Origin: Rhabdophis nuchalis
Lineage: Eukaryota > Chordata > Lepidosauria > Squamata > Natricidae
Assembly (NCBI GenBank): GCA_039707465.1
Contig: CM077644.1
Coordinates: 196,699,962 to 196,763,961, forward strand
DNA length: 64,000 nt
Direction of reading: 5' to 3'
Made by a program: the position numbers and the translations under genes. Under the pieces are notes generated by a model, which was not told the origin of the DNA, made no database searches, and saw only the letters and a list, made by a program, of their open reading frames with translations. The stretch's first letter is position 1. Each line of letters starts with the position of its first letter. Below, piece by piece: positions 54,119 through 64,000 of the stretch.

Positions 54119-55148
54119 GAAGGGAAGCCTCCACACTTCAATCTTGGTTCAAAGGCTTTGGCTCCTGAGAAAAGCCTTTGTGGAGAGGAAATTGTTTCTC
54201 TTCCCTTCTTCCACCCCCCTTTCCAATCCACCGAAAATGCTATTACCACGATTTCTGCTGCCTGGAACCGCCCAAGAAGGGGCAAGTAAAGCGGGCACTG
54301 CAGAGATCACGGTACTAGCATTTTGAGTGGCAGCACAGTGATCTCAGGAGCCAAAGCCTTTGAATCAAGGTTGATTGTACCCCATTCCAAGTTGTTAACT
54401 TCCCAATCTAGTATTCTGAGAAAAGCCTTCATAGAGAGGAGATTGTTCCTCTTCCCTTCCCTTCCTCCACCTGCCCCCCCCCCCCCCCCCCAATCTCTCC
54501 GGATCTGCTTATTGCTATTGCACACAGCCACCATATCTCTTTGCTGCATAACAGATCCGAGTGGATTGGGGGAGGTGGAGGAAGGGAAGAGAAACAATGT
54601 CCTCTCCACGAAGGCTTTTTTCAGAAGCCAAAGCCATTGAATCAAGCTTGATTGTACCCCATTCCAGGTTTTTAACTTCCCAATCTAGCATTCTGAGAAA
54701 TCTAGAATCTCTGAGGCACCTTTCGTTTGCAGGAGGAGGAGGGCGGCTTAAAGCAGTGCCTCCTTAAACCAAAGCCTCTGAGTAACTGGGAAAGAAAGCC
54801 GTGCTTTTCGGGCAGCAGTTTATGGCAGGTTCCAAGCACTGCTTTCTTTCCCAATTACTCAGAGGCTTTGGTATACTCCTCCCTTGCCCTCCTTCTCCTC
54901 CTGCAAGTGAAAGTGCCTCAGAGACTTGGCAGGCAGCTCAGAGGAGACAATGGCCACAATGACTTCACTCCCCAGCAATGTGAGGAATCCCAAAAGCTTC
55001 CTTTCCAGCACCATGATCTTTGCAGCACCCGCTTCACCTGCCCCTTTTCCAGACAACCCAGGCGGCTACATTCGAAGTATAAGACGCACCCAGATTTTCA
55101 TCCTCTTTTTTGGAGTAAAAAGGTGCGTCTTATACTCCAAAAAATACA
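53668..55148. mobile_element. Mariner-like element (1.48 kb) with TA target duplication
   Basis: Terminal inverted repeats CTGTATTTTTTGGAGTATAA (left) and its counterpart TTATACTCCAAAAAATACAG (right), bordered by TA at 53,666-53,667 and 55,149-55,150. No transposase is visible. The interior repeats a GAGAAAAGCCTTTGTGGAGAGG-like module several times (about 53,918, 54,167, 54,417, 54,595) and has a (GT)n tract at 54,066-54,116. Lies in FBXL17 intron 2. Confidence 0.8.
54066..54116. repeat. (GT)n microsatellite
   Basis: About 25 GT units within the mariner-like element. Confidence 0.95.
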
Positions 55149-55150
55149 GT

Positions 55151-56233
55151 AAGTTCAAATAGATGTTGAACTTGAATGAAAATGTGAGTGAAGCCATATG
55201 GTCCTGTCACTTCTAAAAGTGAACAAATATGACCCTTGTTTTCCTTTGCTGACTTTGTAACATTTTCTCAGTGGTTTGTGGCACTTGGAAAAGCTAAAAG
55301 AAGTTTTTGCACATGCATAACAGTTGCGTTCTTCTAGCCTTTTTACATTTTCCTCGAGAAAGTTGGGAGTCTCCTACAAGTCACTTTCTGAAACACAAGA
55401 ACTGAGGGTGCATGTTGCTGAAAAAGATTGAGAGGAGACTCTCTTCATTCTTAGCAATATTCATCAGTGCCAGAATCTTTTTAGTGGTTTTCAAAGGTGT
55501 TAATTTTTTACAAGTGGCTATAGTAAGAAACAGTCTGAAGCTTCAAAGAGACATGAAGTGTTTTGCCATTGAGACAAAATATGTGGAGTACTTGGTACTC
55601 TCTGAGCTTGGTTGTTTGTAGATGTTTCATTACATGATTAGATAATATCAGTGATAATTGATTGGGTAATGAAGCATCTGTAAGTACAATCAAGCTCAGA
55701 GGACATTGACTGCACAGTTCATCCCCAAGCTACATATATTCTCTTCCATTGGATACAGAATATATTGGCCCTTTCCTGAAAAAGTAATCGTGTCGTGCAT
55801 ATGGTGCAAAGTAATCTTTGCACAGGTCTTTGCTGTGGTTGTATGTCACTTTTATTTTGTGTGTGTGTGTTTCTTTTGTTTGATAGCAGTACAGAAGTAC
55901 AGCGGCTCAATTGGGGATAAAATAATTGTCCATGATTGCAGTGATACCTTCATTTACATAAACTCGTTGTTTCTAAATTGATTATTCAGTCCAATAATTT
56001 ATTACATAATTTATATATTATGGTGTTCCAAATTGCTCTAAGTGGAGATTGAAAACATTGGAAAAACAAATGGAGCAAATAAATGTAAATAACTCATTTT
56101 ATGTAACCCAGCTACCTAAATTCTTTCTTTGTGATTTTTCTCTAATGTGTATTGGGACAACATGAACTTTTTCTATTCCAGACAAAAGATTCTAATCCTG
56201 GTTACTTGAATGTTGGCATAGTGCAAGGGATTG
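55151..56233. other. FBXL17 intron 2 sequence between insertions
   Basis: AT-rich; no gene or repeat end recognised. Confidence 0.45.
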
Positions 56234-56519
56234 TTCTAGTGCAGTGGTGGGCAAACTTATTAGTCAAGAGAGCCAAATATCAACAGTACCACGATTTAAA
56301 TTTCTTTTGAGAGCCAAAAGGCGTGGCCTGTTTTGTGGGAGTGGCTCAGTGGTCATGTGACCAGGTGGGCGTGGCCAACTTGAAAAATGTGGTGAAACTC
56401 ACTTAACGACGGTCCTGCTTAGCAACCAAAATTCTTTCTTTCTTTCTTTCTCTCTCTCCTACTTTCTTTTTCTTTCTATTTTTCTTTCTCTTTTTGTCTC
56501 TCTCTGTGTCTCTCTCTTT

Positions 56520-56640
56520 ATCTGTCTCTCTCTCCTCCCTCCACCCATCTGTCATTCTGCGTGTGTGATTCCCTCTCTCCCTCCCTCTCTGTCTCTCTCT
56601 TTATCTGTCTCTCTCTCCTCCCTCCACCCATCTGTCATTC

Positions 56641-56675
<35 letters not shown>

Positions 56676-56849
56676 TTCCCTCTCTCCCTCCCTCTCTCTC
56701 TGTGTCTCTCTCTATCTGTCTCTCTCTCCTCCCTCCACCCATCTGTCATTCTGTGTGTGTGTGTGTGTGTGTGTGATTCCCTCTCTCCCTCCCTCTCTCT
56801 CTGTCTCTCTTTTTATCTGTCTCTCTCTCCTCCCTCCACCCATCTGTCA

Positions 56850-56880
<31 letters not shown>

Positions 56881-57053
56881 ATTCCCTGTCTCCCTCCCTC
56901 TCTCTGTGTCTCTCTCTTTATCTGTCTCTCTCTCCTCCCTCCACCCATCTGTCATTCTGTGTGTGTGTGTGTGTGTGATTCCCTCTCTCCCTCCCTCTCT
57001 CTCTGTGTCTCTCTTTTTATCTGTCTCTCTCTCCTCCCTCCACCCATCTGTCA

Positions 57054-57089
<36 letters not shown>

Positions 57090-57090
57090 T
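56520..57090. repeat. Tandem array of a ~100-bp CT/GT-rich unit
   Basis: The marker CACCCATCTGTCATTCTG occurs six times at spacings of about 83, 111, 101, 104 and 99 bp, each followed by a GT run of differing length and GATTCCCT(C/G)TCTCC. Confidence 0.9.
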
Positions 57091-57535
57091 TCCCTCTCTC
57101 CCTCCCTCTCTCCATCCCTCCCCCCCCCCAAGCAGTGGAAAGCCTGGCACGCCGGCCGGGGATGCTGCCTTTCCCCTCAGCGAGCGGGCGGGGGGAGCAC
57201 CCGAGGCCGCGGCCAACCAAGCACCGCGGAGGCTGTCAGGGCACCGCACGCACACCTCCGTCCAGCTGCCCGCGGCGGCCAGCCCCGGAAAGCACGGCTC
57301 GGCGGCCTCTGCAGGCGGCTGTTGCTGCTGCTGCCCCCCGAGCCCTGCGACATGCAGCTCCTGCAGTCCGAGCGCATCGGGCAGGACAGCCGGCCAAGTT
57401 TCCACAAGGTCCCTCTTTGCCCCGTCGGGGGCGGCTCTTCCTCTCTCCCTCCCCCCCCCTCCCCCGCCCGGAGGCAGCAGAGAGCCCTGCATGTTGGCTG
57501 CTGGTGCTTCGGCTGCCTCCCCCTGTAGCGGGCGG

Positions 57536-57980
57536 GTGGAGCCACGCTCGCCTGCGCTGGGATGGCTCCCTGGGTCTCCCGCCAGCGAGCCACGCTCGCC
57601 TGCGCTGGGACGACTCCCTGGGTCTCTCGCCTGCGCTGGGACGGCTCCCTGGGTCTCTCGCCTGCGCTGGGACGGCTCCCTGGGTCTCTCGCCTGCGCTG
57701 GGACGGCTCCCTGGGTCTCTCGCCTGCGCTGGGACGGCTCCCTGGGTCTCTCGCCTGCGCTGGGATGGCTCCCTGGGTCTCTCGCCTGCGCTGGGACGGC
57801 TCCCTGGGTCTCTCGCCAGCGAGCCACGCTCGCCTGCGCTGGGACGGCTCCCTGGGTCTCTCGCCTGCGCTGGGACGGCTCCCTGGGTCTCTCGCCAGCG
57901 AGCCATGCTCGCCTGCCCTGGGACGGCTCCCTGGGTCTCTCGCCTGCGCTGGGACGGCTCCCTGGGTCTCTCGCCCGGGA
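57536..57980. repeat. 31-bp GC-rich minisatellite
   Basis: About twelve units of a 31-bp sequence built on GCTGGGACGGCTCCCTGGGT and CTCTCGCCTGC, with three longer variants that insert CAGCGAGCCACGCTCG. Since 31 is not a multiple of three, and the unit lacks stops in all six frames, long open frames appear on both strands. Confidence 0.92.
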
Positions 57981-58383
57981 GGCGGGAGCACGACGCCCAG
58001 ACGGCTCCAGTGAAGCCGCAGCCCCGGGCGTTCCCCCCCCCCCGCCCGTTCGCTCGCGGGGGGGGGGAGGGAGAGAGGAAGAGCCACACCCGAGGGGCCA
58101 AAGAGCCGCTCGTGGCTCGCGAGCCGCGGTTTGCCGACCACTGTTCTAGTGCAAAATTAATATTTCTTAGTCCTAAGTACTAGGCTTGGAGGTCTACAGA
58201 AGTGCTCAGTCTTCAAAATCTGTATTGAGAACTAGAATTGTTAGGTGTGTGTGTGAATGTTAGACATATGTTATAGATACTTGGAAATGTTCTAAGTAGA
58301 ATGTTACATAATAGCTATTTTAATTCTTCATGTCACAAAAATTTAGAATAGAGATGATCTTGCTCTAAAAGGTTTAAATACAG

Positions 58384-60368
58384 GCTTCCGGTTCCGGCTC
58401 CTGCGGCGACGGGCGAGCCTAGCGCTCGCTCGCCGCTTTGTTTCTTCTTCTGCCCCCCAACGGGGGCGAGACTCCTCTTGTTTGAGGATCTCCCGTAGGG
58501 CCGGCTCGTCGGGGGGCGCCCCCCCCCACGGCGGTGGAGGAAGTGGCTCCCGGCGCGGCTCAGGTGAGGGAGAACATGCTAGCGGGGGGTTCTCCCTTCG
58601 CCTAAGGAAGACGGCGCCATTCATAACAATGAGGAGGGCTGATCGGCTCAGTCGAAGGACTCCCGAGGCTTCAGCTGCGAGGAGAGAGTGAGTTTTTTAA
58701 AAACTTTTTTTTCTGCTGCCAGCCAGGCTGAACGGACTGGGAGGGGGGTGTTTATTTTTAAAAAAAAAACCCTCGGATTTAAGCGGCACGTTAAAATGGC
58801 TTCTCTGCAAAGAGAAAGCGGAAACTTTTACTCCGGACGGTCTTTAACAAGGGAAAGTGGAATGCGACTTTCTGCAACATTGTTTCTAGGTCTGGCTGAG
58901 TAAAAAAAATTCTTTTTTTTGCTACTCTCTCCCTCTGGCTCTGAGATGGGTGGTGGAAGTGGCTTCTCTTTGTCCCTGCCTGACTATTTCAACTAAGGAA
59001 AATTTCCAGCGTCTCTTTGAAAGCAGGACTCTCTCTGGATTTTTGAAAAAAAAATTCTCTTGATGGATTTGTGATTTCTTCTTTGGAATACCTTCGTTAT
59101 TACTATTTGCTGATTTGGGAAATTGTGTCTCTTTTGGTTCCTGAATTGTTTGCAACTTCACAGCCCTGAACTGAACTGAGCTCCTGATCTGCCCCACCAG
59201 CCCCACCCGGAAAACGCCATCTTGGTGGCAGTGACTCTAACTTTTAACCATGGCACAAGAAGCAGCACTTGTAAATTTGGAACAAAGGATGGCTTCTCTT
59301 GAAACCTCTATGCAAACTTTGATATCAGAAATAAAGGCCCAGAGGGCTGAAAATAGTACTTTCAAAAAGGAGCTATTGGATACCCGGAAGCAAGTGTTGG
59401 AGAATACACAGAAGAATGAAGAATTGGAAGGAGGGTTGGAGGGGGCTAAGGGAGAGATTAAAAATGTTTCTAATGAGGTGGGGGAAATAAATGGGCATGT
59501 GTCTAGGATAGATATGGAAAGAATGACATATTTTTTGAGATTTCAGAATGTTCTTGAGGAATCTGGTGAATGCCTACCTGATCTTATGAGTACAATTTTA
59601 GCAGACTATTTACAAAAACCTAAGGATGAGATCAGGGGGGACATTGACCTAGCCTATAGAATTAATTCTGCATATGCCAGGATGAATGAAGTGCCTAGAG
59701 AGATACATGTGAAATTTGTTAGAAGGTCAACCAGAGAGGAAATCCTGAAAGCGCAGAGAGAGAAACCTTTAACTTATCAACGAGAAACGGTCACTATCTT
59801 GAAGCAGATCCCTAGAAAAATTAGAGATTCAAGAAGGAAATTTTCCTTCTTGTCTAAAACCTTGTTTGATCACGGGATTTGGTTCAAGTGGATGACACCT
59901 GAAGGGATGCTGGTGTTCTGGGAAGGAGGAAGAGTGAGGATTAAAACAGTTGCTGAGGCGGAAGCCTTTCTTAAAAAACATTCCTCTGCCCTGGGGGAAG
60001 ATCCAGGGGGGACGGAGGGGGCCACGGCCCCGCCCGCGGGGGGCCAGGGAGGAGAGAAAGAAGATACAATAGCCAAAAGACTTAGATCAAAAAAATAACT
60101 TTGCCTTGATTTTTCTTGAACAATTTTGCATAATATTTCTATCCGGACTTTTTGTAAATGTCTGACAGCATGGAAGGGAGAATTTAGGTAAATGTACTTG
60201 CTTTCATCTTGTAGTGGTATGGAAAATGTTTTCTATGTTAACTTTTTTAATGTGTATTTTGAGGTCTCGGAAGGTCCGACGACTCTGACGTGAATGCTCT
60301 CAAAATTTCTTTGTAACCATTACCCTACCCTGTTAAAAAATGTAAAACCAATAAAACTTTTTCAATAT
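58384..60368 (+). mobile_element. ORF1-only L1-derived retrotransposon (HAL1-like), full insertion
   Basis: Bounded by a perfect 17-bp target duplication AAAAGGTTTAAATACAG (58,367-58,383 and 60,369-60,385), the hallmark of L1-type insertion. It has a CpG-rich 5' region (58,384-58,690), a further leader, one intact ORF1 (59,250-60,098), and a 270-bp 3' region ending in CCAATAAAAC and TTTTTCAATAT. No endonuclease or reverse transcriptase is present, and there is no long poly-A beyond the AAAA that may belong to the duplication. It is in sense orientation in FBXL17 intron 2. Confidence 0.85.
59250..60098 (+). CDS. L1 ORF1p-like RNA-binding protein, intact, 282 residues
   Basis: Residues about 1-95 (MAQEAALVNLEQRMASLETS onward, with heptad-like Leu/Ile spacing) form a coiled coil for trimer formation. 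Residues about 100-165 (ERMTYFLRFQNVLEESGE, LPDLMSTILADYL) correspond to the RRM-like domain. Residues about 165-250 (PREIHVKFVRRSTREEILKA, PLTYQRETVTILKQIPRKI, SRRKFSFLSKTLFDHGIWF) are the C-terminal domain of the L1 ORF1 family. The tail is Gly/Glu-rich and ends RLRSKK. The start is in an ideal context, ACCATGG. In the L1 family this protein coats element RNA and acts as a nucleic-acid chaperone in cytoplasmic particles. It is not a host gene but is undamaged. Confidence 0.85.
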   Translation: MAQEAALVNLEQRMASLETSMQTLISEIKAQRAENSTFKKELLDTRKQVLENTQKNEELEGGLEGAKGEIKNVSNEVGEINGHVSRIDMERMTYFLRFQNVLEESGECLPDLMSTILADYLQKPKDEIRGDIDLAYRINSAYARMNEVPREIHVKFVRRSTREEILKAQREKPLTYQRETVTILKQIPRKIRDSRRKFSFLSKTLFDHGIWFKWMTPEGMLVFWEGGRVRIKTVAEAEAFLKKHSSALGEDPGGTEGATAPPAGGQGGEKEDTIAKRLRSKK

Positions 60369-60385
60369 AAAAGGTTTAAATACAG

Positions 60386-60568
60386 ATTATCTAAAATGCC
60401 TTTTCCTACATAATAGAGGAATTTACAGTGAAGTAACAGCTATCTACACTGAGCAGTCAGTTCTAAAGTCAGAAATTATATATTTGTTGACACTATCATG
60501 TGGTTTTGTTTATATAATTTTTGATAAAAGAAAAATGTAATGTTATATATTGGCTATTATTTTGACAG
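60386..60568. other. End of FBXL17 intron 2
   Basis: AT-rich sequence leading to the exon 3 acceptor. Confidence 0.5.
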
Positions 60569-60826
60569 ATCACTGATGAATCACTGGAAAGTATTGCATC
60601 ACGAAGCCAGAATATAACTGAAATCAACATTTCTGATTGTCGTAATGTGACAGATACTGGTGTATGTATGCTAGCATCTAAGTGTCATGGACTTCTAAAA
60701 TATACTGCATATAGGTGTAAACAGCTGTCTGATGCATCTCTGTCTGCTGTTGCCTCACAATGTCCTCAGCTTCAAAAAGTTCATGTTGGCAACCAAGATC
60801 GTCTTACTGATGAAGGACTTAAGCAG
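60569..60826 (+). CDS. FBXL17: FBXL17 exon 3: first leucine-rich repeats
   Basis: A 258-bp, phase 0-0 exon (86 codons) starting ITDESLESIASRSQNI and ending VHVGNQDRLTDEGLKQ. It holds about three cysteine-type leucine-rich repeats (INISDCRNVTDTGV, YTAYRCKQLSDASL, VHVGNQDRLTDEGL), the start of the curved substrate-binding domain. The acceptor is TTTTGACAG and the donor CAG|GTAAGC. Intron 2 is 7.15 kb and full of transposons. The remaining repeats and the C-terminus lie beyond the window. Confidence 0.95.
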
Positions 60827-61930
60827 GTAAGCTTCTTCATACTAGTTAAGTTCCGTTGTATGTCTCTTTAAATAATTCTGAATATACTGTTTTTAGAATT
60901 CAGCCATTGATTATTTTATATGGGACAATCTAAGTTCTATTAAACTCAATATATAATTAATGAAATTAATTCAAAATATGCAAAATATAACAGTTGTAAG
61001 TACTTTCATACTACTATTTTTTAATATGTCATTTTGGAAACTTTTGAAATAAATTGTCATTTCTTGCAGGTTCTCACAGTATTCTGAACGTTTTTCCCCC
61101 CCGCATCATGAATGATTACATTTTTAATATATATAGTATGATTTATATCAAGGATGCTCTGTCCTTTATGTTCTTAGAATTTTGTACTTGTTCCAGAAGG
61201 CAGTCTGAAAGTACATTTACTGTACTAGATAAGGCAGAGTGTGAGAGACTGCTATCTGGAATTGTTTAAGTTTGTAGATACACTATAACATTCTATAACT
61301 AATCTTATTTCTTTAATATGAAAGTCTGCCATTCTTCCTGGTTACACTATAAATTGGAATAGATAAACGATACTATTAGTAGTAGTCTTCAGAGCTGTGT
61401 TCATCTCAATTTAAAAGTTTATGGAAATTTTTTTCAATTGCTAAGTTCAAATGTATTTCCAATTACAACATAAATGACCCAAATCTAGACAAATGGTCTT
61501 GAATTATTCAAGATGTAAGAAAGATGATTTCAAGATAAAGTTAACTTGGGGATTAATTTATATTTTACATAATATTTCAATTTTTATAACTTTCTACTGT
61601 TTTAAAACAAATATATAAGCAAATTACAGGGGCTTTTTTTTGGCAGAATCATTTTTCAAGATTTTATTTACATAAACTATAATTAACTATTGAGAAAGTT
61701 AGAAATTATTTTAATGTAAATTAATTAAAATAAATGCCGAGAACCTGATAGAGATTCTGCATAATGGAGTGGAAGGATAAAATCCTAAGGCTTGGAGTTA
61801 TACTTACATTAATGCAGCCTAAAAGTTGCATTTATTCTTTTTGCTGCCATTTCATATCTTAATTCCTCCAATTACTAATCAGTTATAATTCTAAGATATT
61901 CATCAACATGCCAGATATATCTGTGTCTTT
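60827..61930. other. FBXL17 intron 3, first part
   Basis: AT-rich; no exon recognised. A 71-codon frame near 61,054-61,269 has no homology I can see. Confidence 0.45.
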
Positions 61931-61934
61931 GATT

Positions 61935-62148
61935 TTAGCAATAGCACTAACAATAAGATTTATATACTACCCAATAGTGCTTTACAGCAGTATCTGGATG
62001 GTTTCAGTATATTACCCCCAACAATCTGGGTCCTCATTTTATCCACCTCAGAAGGATGGAAGTCTGAGTCAACCTTGTCAGGATTGAACTCTAGGCTATG
62101 GGCAGAATTAGCTTGCAATACTGCATTCTAATCACTGTGCCACCATTT
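61935..62148 (-). mobile_element. tRNA-derived SINE, minus strand
   Basis: GCAATAGCACTAACAATAAG, GATTTATATACTACCCAATA, AACAATCTGGGTCCTCATTT, AAGGATGGAAGTCTGAGTCA and a right end CTAATCACTGTGCCACCA match a tRNA-headed SINE that I recall as very frequent in snake genomes. Confidence 0.6.
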
Positions 62149-62214
62149 TCATTCTTAAAAGCATAGTTTTGCATTTGTATCTGTTACATTCAAATAAATA
62201 TAAGAGGTATGAGT

Positions 62215-62610
62215 GGTGCAAAGAGCCAAGGAAAGATACGTGCTTGACATCACAAGACAAGATAGAAAAACCTGCACATAGATTAGAGAACAAAGAAAAG
62301 TGTCAAATATCATCAAGAGAATAAAATAATTGAAATGGAAATGGGCTGAGAACTGATAGCAAGAACTGATCACATAGCAAGAAGAACTGATGGCAGTTGG
62401 ACTAAGGTAGTTATAGAATGGATTCCACTTGATAAAAAGCATCCATAAAAGAGACCTAAAACAAGATGGATCGATGACATCAGCAAGTATTGCAGGTCCA
62501 ATTGACAAAAGAAAGCTCAAGACAGTATGTGCTGTTAACATGCCGAAGACGCCTTTACTGTTCACTGGATAGACAATGGCTAGAATGATGAGGATAATGA
62601 TGAGGATCTA
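62215..62610 (+). pseudogene. RTE/BovB-like LINE 3' fragment
   Basis: Similar to 46,800-47,075: AATTGAAATGGAAATGGGCT, GAATGGATTCCACTTGATAA, ACAAGATGGATCGATGACAT, AATGGCTAGAATGATGAGGA. Frameshifted C-terminal ORF2 sequence with the ATGATGAGGATAATGATGA tail. Confidence 0.7.
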
Positions 62611-64000
62611 TTAAATAGCAGTTTCATCCCATTTTTAAAATCTTATCATGGTTATATTGTGGGAGGAGGAAGCCGTGTTGGATATGTTTAATGCCTTGAG
62701 TTATTTATAAAAATAATGAAGACAAGGTAAAATAAATAATCAAATGAGATAAGATTAGTTGATAATACTTGGTCTAGTCAATTCAATACTGATTTCTGGT
62801 TTTTATAAATGAATCAATCTGCAATATAATATTTCAAGGGTTTATTTAACCCACATTGGTTGATCAGTAATTCTGCCCAAACATGCTTTTAAAGATAAAG
62901 ACAACATTTGTCCAGTTCTAGTCATATGGCACTTTAAAACTTCACTGGTGTCTATGGTTTCTGAAAAAATAAGAGATTTGAGCAGACCATCAGTGTTTTC
63001 CTTCCCATTATCCAAGAGGCCTTGAATTTGGAAATTTAATCTCATTCACATAAAATGAGAATCCTCTGACCAAGTTTTTTTCAAACTCAGTCTTCAAAGT
63101 GTTATTTCATTATGCTCTTAATAATTTCCCTGTTATTTGGGAGAAGACAGCGACAAGATACAAGTTGAATAGCTTTAGCTTTGCTTTGTGATTTTCTACC
63201 ATTTTACCAGTGTAAAATGGGAATTACTTTGAGTGAACTGAATAAAATGACTCTTAATATGAAAACAAACATTTCAAATTTCCCTTTTCCTAAAAGCACT
63301 CAAAATAATACATCAAATTATAATAGAAGTACATTTTAAAAAGTTGTCTGTGTATAGTACAGCTTTTTCTGAATAGAAAATACATTCCATATTTCCAACT
63401 TTCATTTCACTGCTTGGTTGGCTTTATGCTATTATTTAACTCACTGATGACACATAGCTCTACCTTAGGAAAAGTAACTACATTCAGTTCTGGATGCATC
63501 TGTAAATTGGCTTTTGAAATTTTAACCTCCTAAATCCTAAAACACTGAAATTGTACTGATTGAAAAAAATTACTGCTATGTACAATAATATATAGTTAGT
63601 TTTGAATGGAGTTGTATTTTATCTGAAGGAAAGATACATAGTATTTATTTCTATCAGGGTGATATTTTGTCCAGTTCCAGTTGTAAAAAAAGCATCATTA
63701 TTCACTTAATAAGAAGCATTACTATTTACTGAATTTACTATTTACTGAAATGTTAATGCAAAAACGTTAGCACTGTGAATTTTTAATGGAAGCTAAAACA
63801 TCTGTACGCAACTTTAGTATTACATTTATAGTTTTATATACTGTATACTGTATTGTGCTGATTACCAGTAACTTGGTAGAACTGATAGCTTTATCAAATG
63901 GCTTTAAATGTTGTATGAAGAACTTATTATTAGGAATTAAGATTTGTCTCAAGACAATATTCTTGGGAGTAACGTCAAAGACAATTTCTAAATATCATAT
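62611..64000. other. FBXL17 intron 3 continuing to window edge
   Basis: AT-rich with no exon, RNA gene or repeat end recognised. Confidence 0.45.

Larger units (their letters stand above)
56242..58143. mobile_element. Non-autonomous hAT element (1.9 kb) with perfect 8-bp target duplication
   Basis: TTCTAGTG flanks it exactly (56,234-56,241 and 58,144-58,151). Ends: CAGTGGTGGGCAAACT at the left and CAGTGGTCGGCAAACC on the minus strand at the right. Order inside: a left segment shared with 7,300-7,420, CTTT tract, six tandem copies of a 100-bp CT/GT-rich unit, a GC-rich segment, then a 31-bp minisatellite and a CpG-rich right end. No transposase. It lies in FBXL17 intron 2. Long open frames across it come from the repeats. 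Confidence 0.92.

Noticed and set aside
57536..57980. Regular 31-bp array as a CRISPR
   Set aside because: Units are contiguous without unique spacers, and the genome is eukaryotic; it is a minisatellite.
56746..58101. Open frames of 200-450 codons on both strands across the CT/GT tracts and 31-bp array
   Set aside because: They are produced by repeats lacking stop codons; compositions are low complexity and several frames overlap on both strands. No domain is recognisable.
61054..61269. 71-codon frame after exon 3 as another FBXL17 exon
   Set aside because: It shows no leucine-rich repeat sequence and has no fitting splice sites; FBXL17 exon 4 should begin with residues like those of the next repeat.

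Overview
This is a nuclear segment from a vertebrate, most probably a squamate reptile and plausibly a snake. The one clear host gene is split by introns. The rest is a repeat mixture typical of squamates: CR1, L2-like, RTE/BovB-like and L1-like retroelements, Ty3/gypsy-type LTR elements, a 5S-rRNA-derived SINE, many hAT elements with 8-bp target duplications, mariner-like elements and abundant microsatellites. Species assignment is inference.

Host gene: the first three coding exons of FBXL17 (substrate receptor of an SCF ubiquitin ligase) lie on the + strand at 48,762-49,568, 53,297-53,419 and 60,569-60,826. All junctions have GT/AG sites and are phase 0. The gene runs off the right edge. 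Its promoter lies in a CpG-rich block from about 48,430, with two E-boxes and an ETS site. A second promoter-like CpG island at about 5,850-6,670 has CCAAT motifs on both strands; it could be the start of a divergent gene (FER by synteny, a guess). No other host coding exon was recognised.

Layout: 1-980, right part of a GC-rich hAT element. 1-5.8 kb, otherwise mostly old repeats and unique AT-rich DNA. 5.85-6.67 kb, CpG island. 7.19-15.05 kb, a complex hAT block with a transposase remnant, GC-rich palindromes, an inversion signature and a nested L2-like LINE. 15-31.6 kb, intergenic DNA with scattered LINE, SINE, MITE and LTR pieces. 31,644-36,653, a nearly complete Ty3/gypsy element on the minus strand with matching 303-bp LTRs and 5-bp target duplications. 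36.7-48.4 kb, intergenic DNA with LINE fragments. 48.4-64 kb, FBXL17.

FBXL17 intron 2 holds three insertions in series: a mariner-like element (53,668-55,148), a hAT element with perfect 8-bp target duplications (56,242-58,143), and an L1-derived element that encodes only an intact ORF1 protein and is bounded by a perfect 17-bp target duplication (58,384-60,368). The last resembles the mammalian 'half-L1' (HAL1) architecture and is the most interesting object here. The hAT target duplications nearly all fit the nnnTAnnn pattern of the Buster branch, and the transposase remnant has the matching ZBED5/SCAND3-like sequence.
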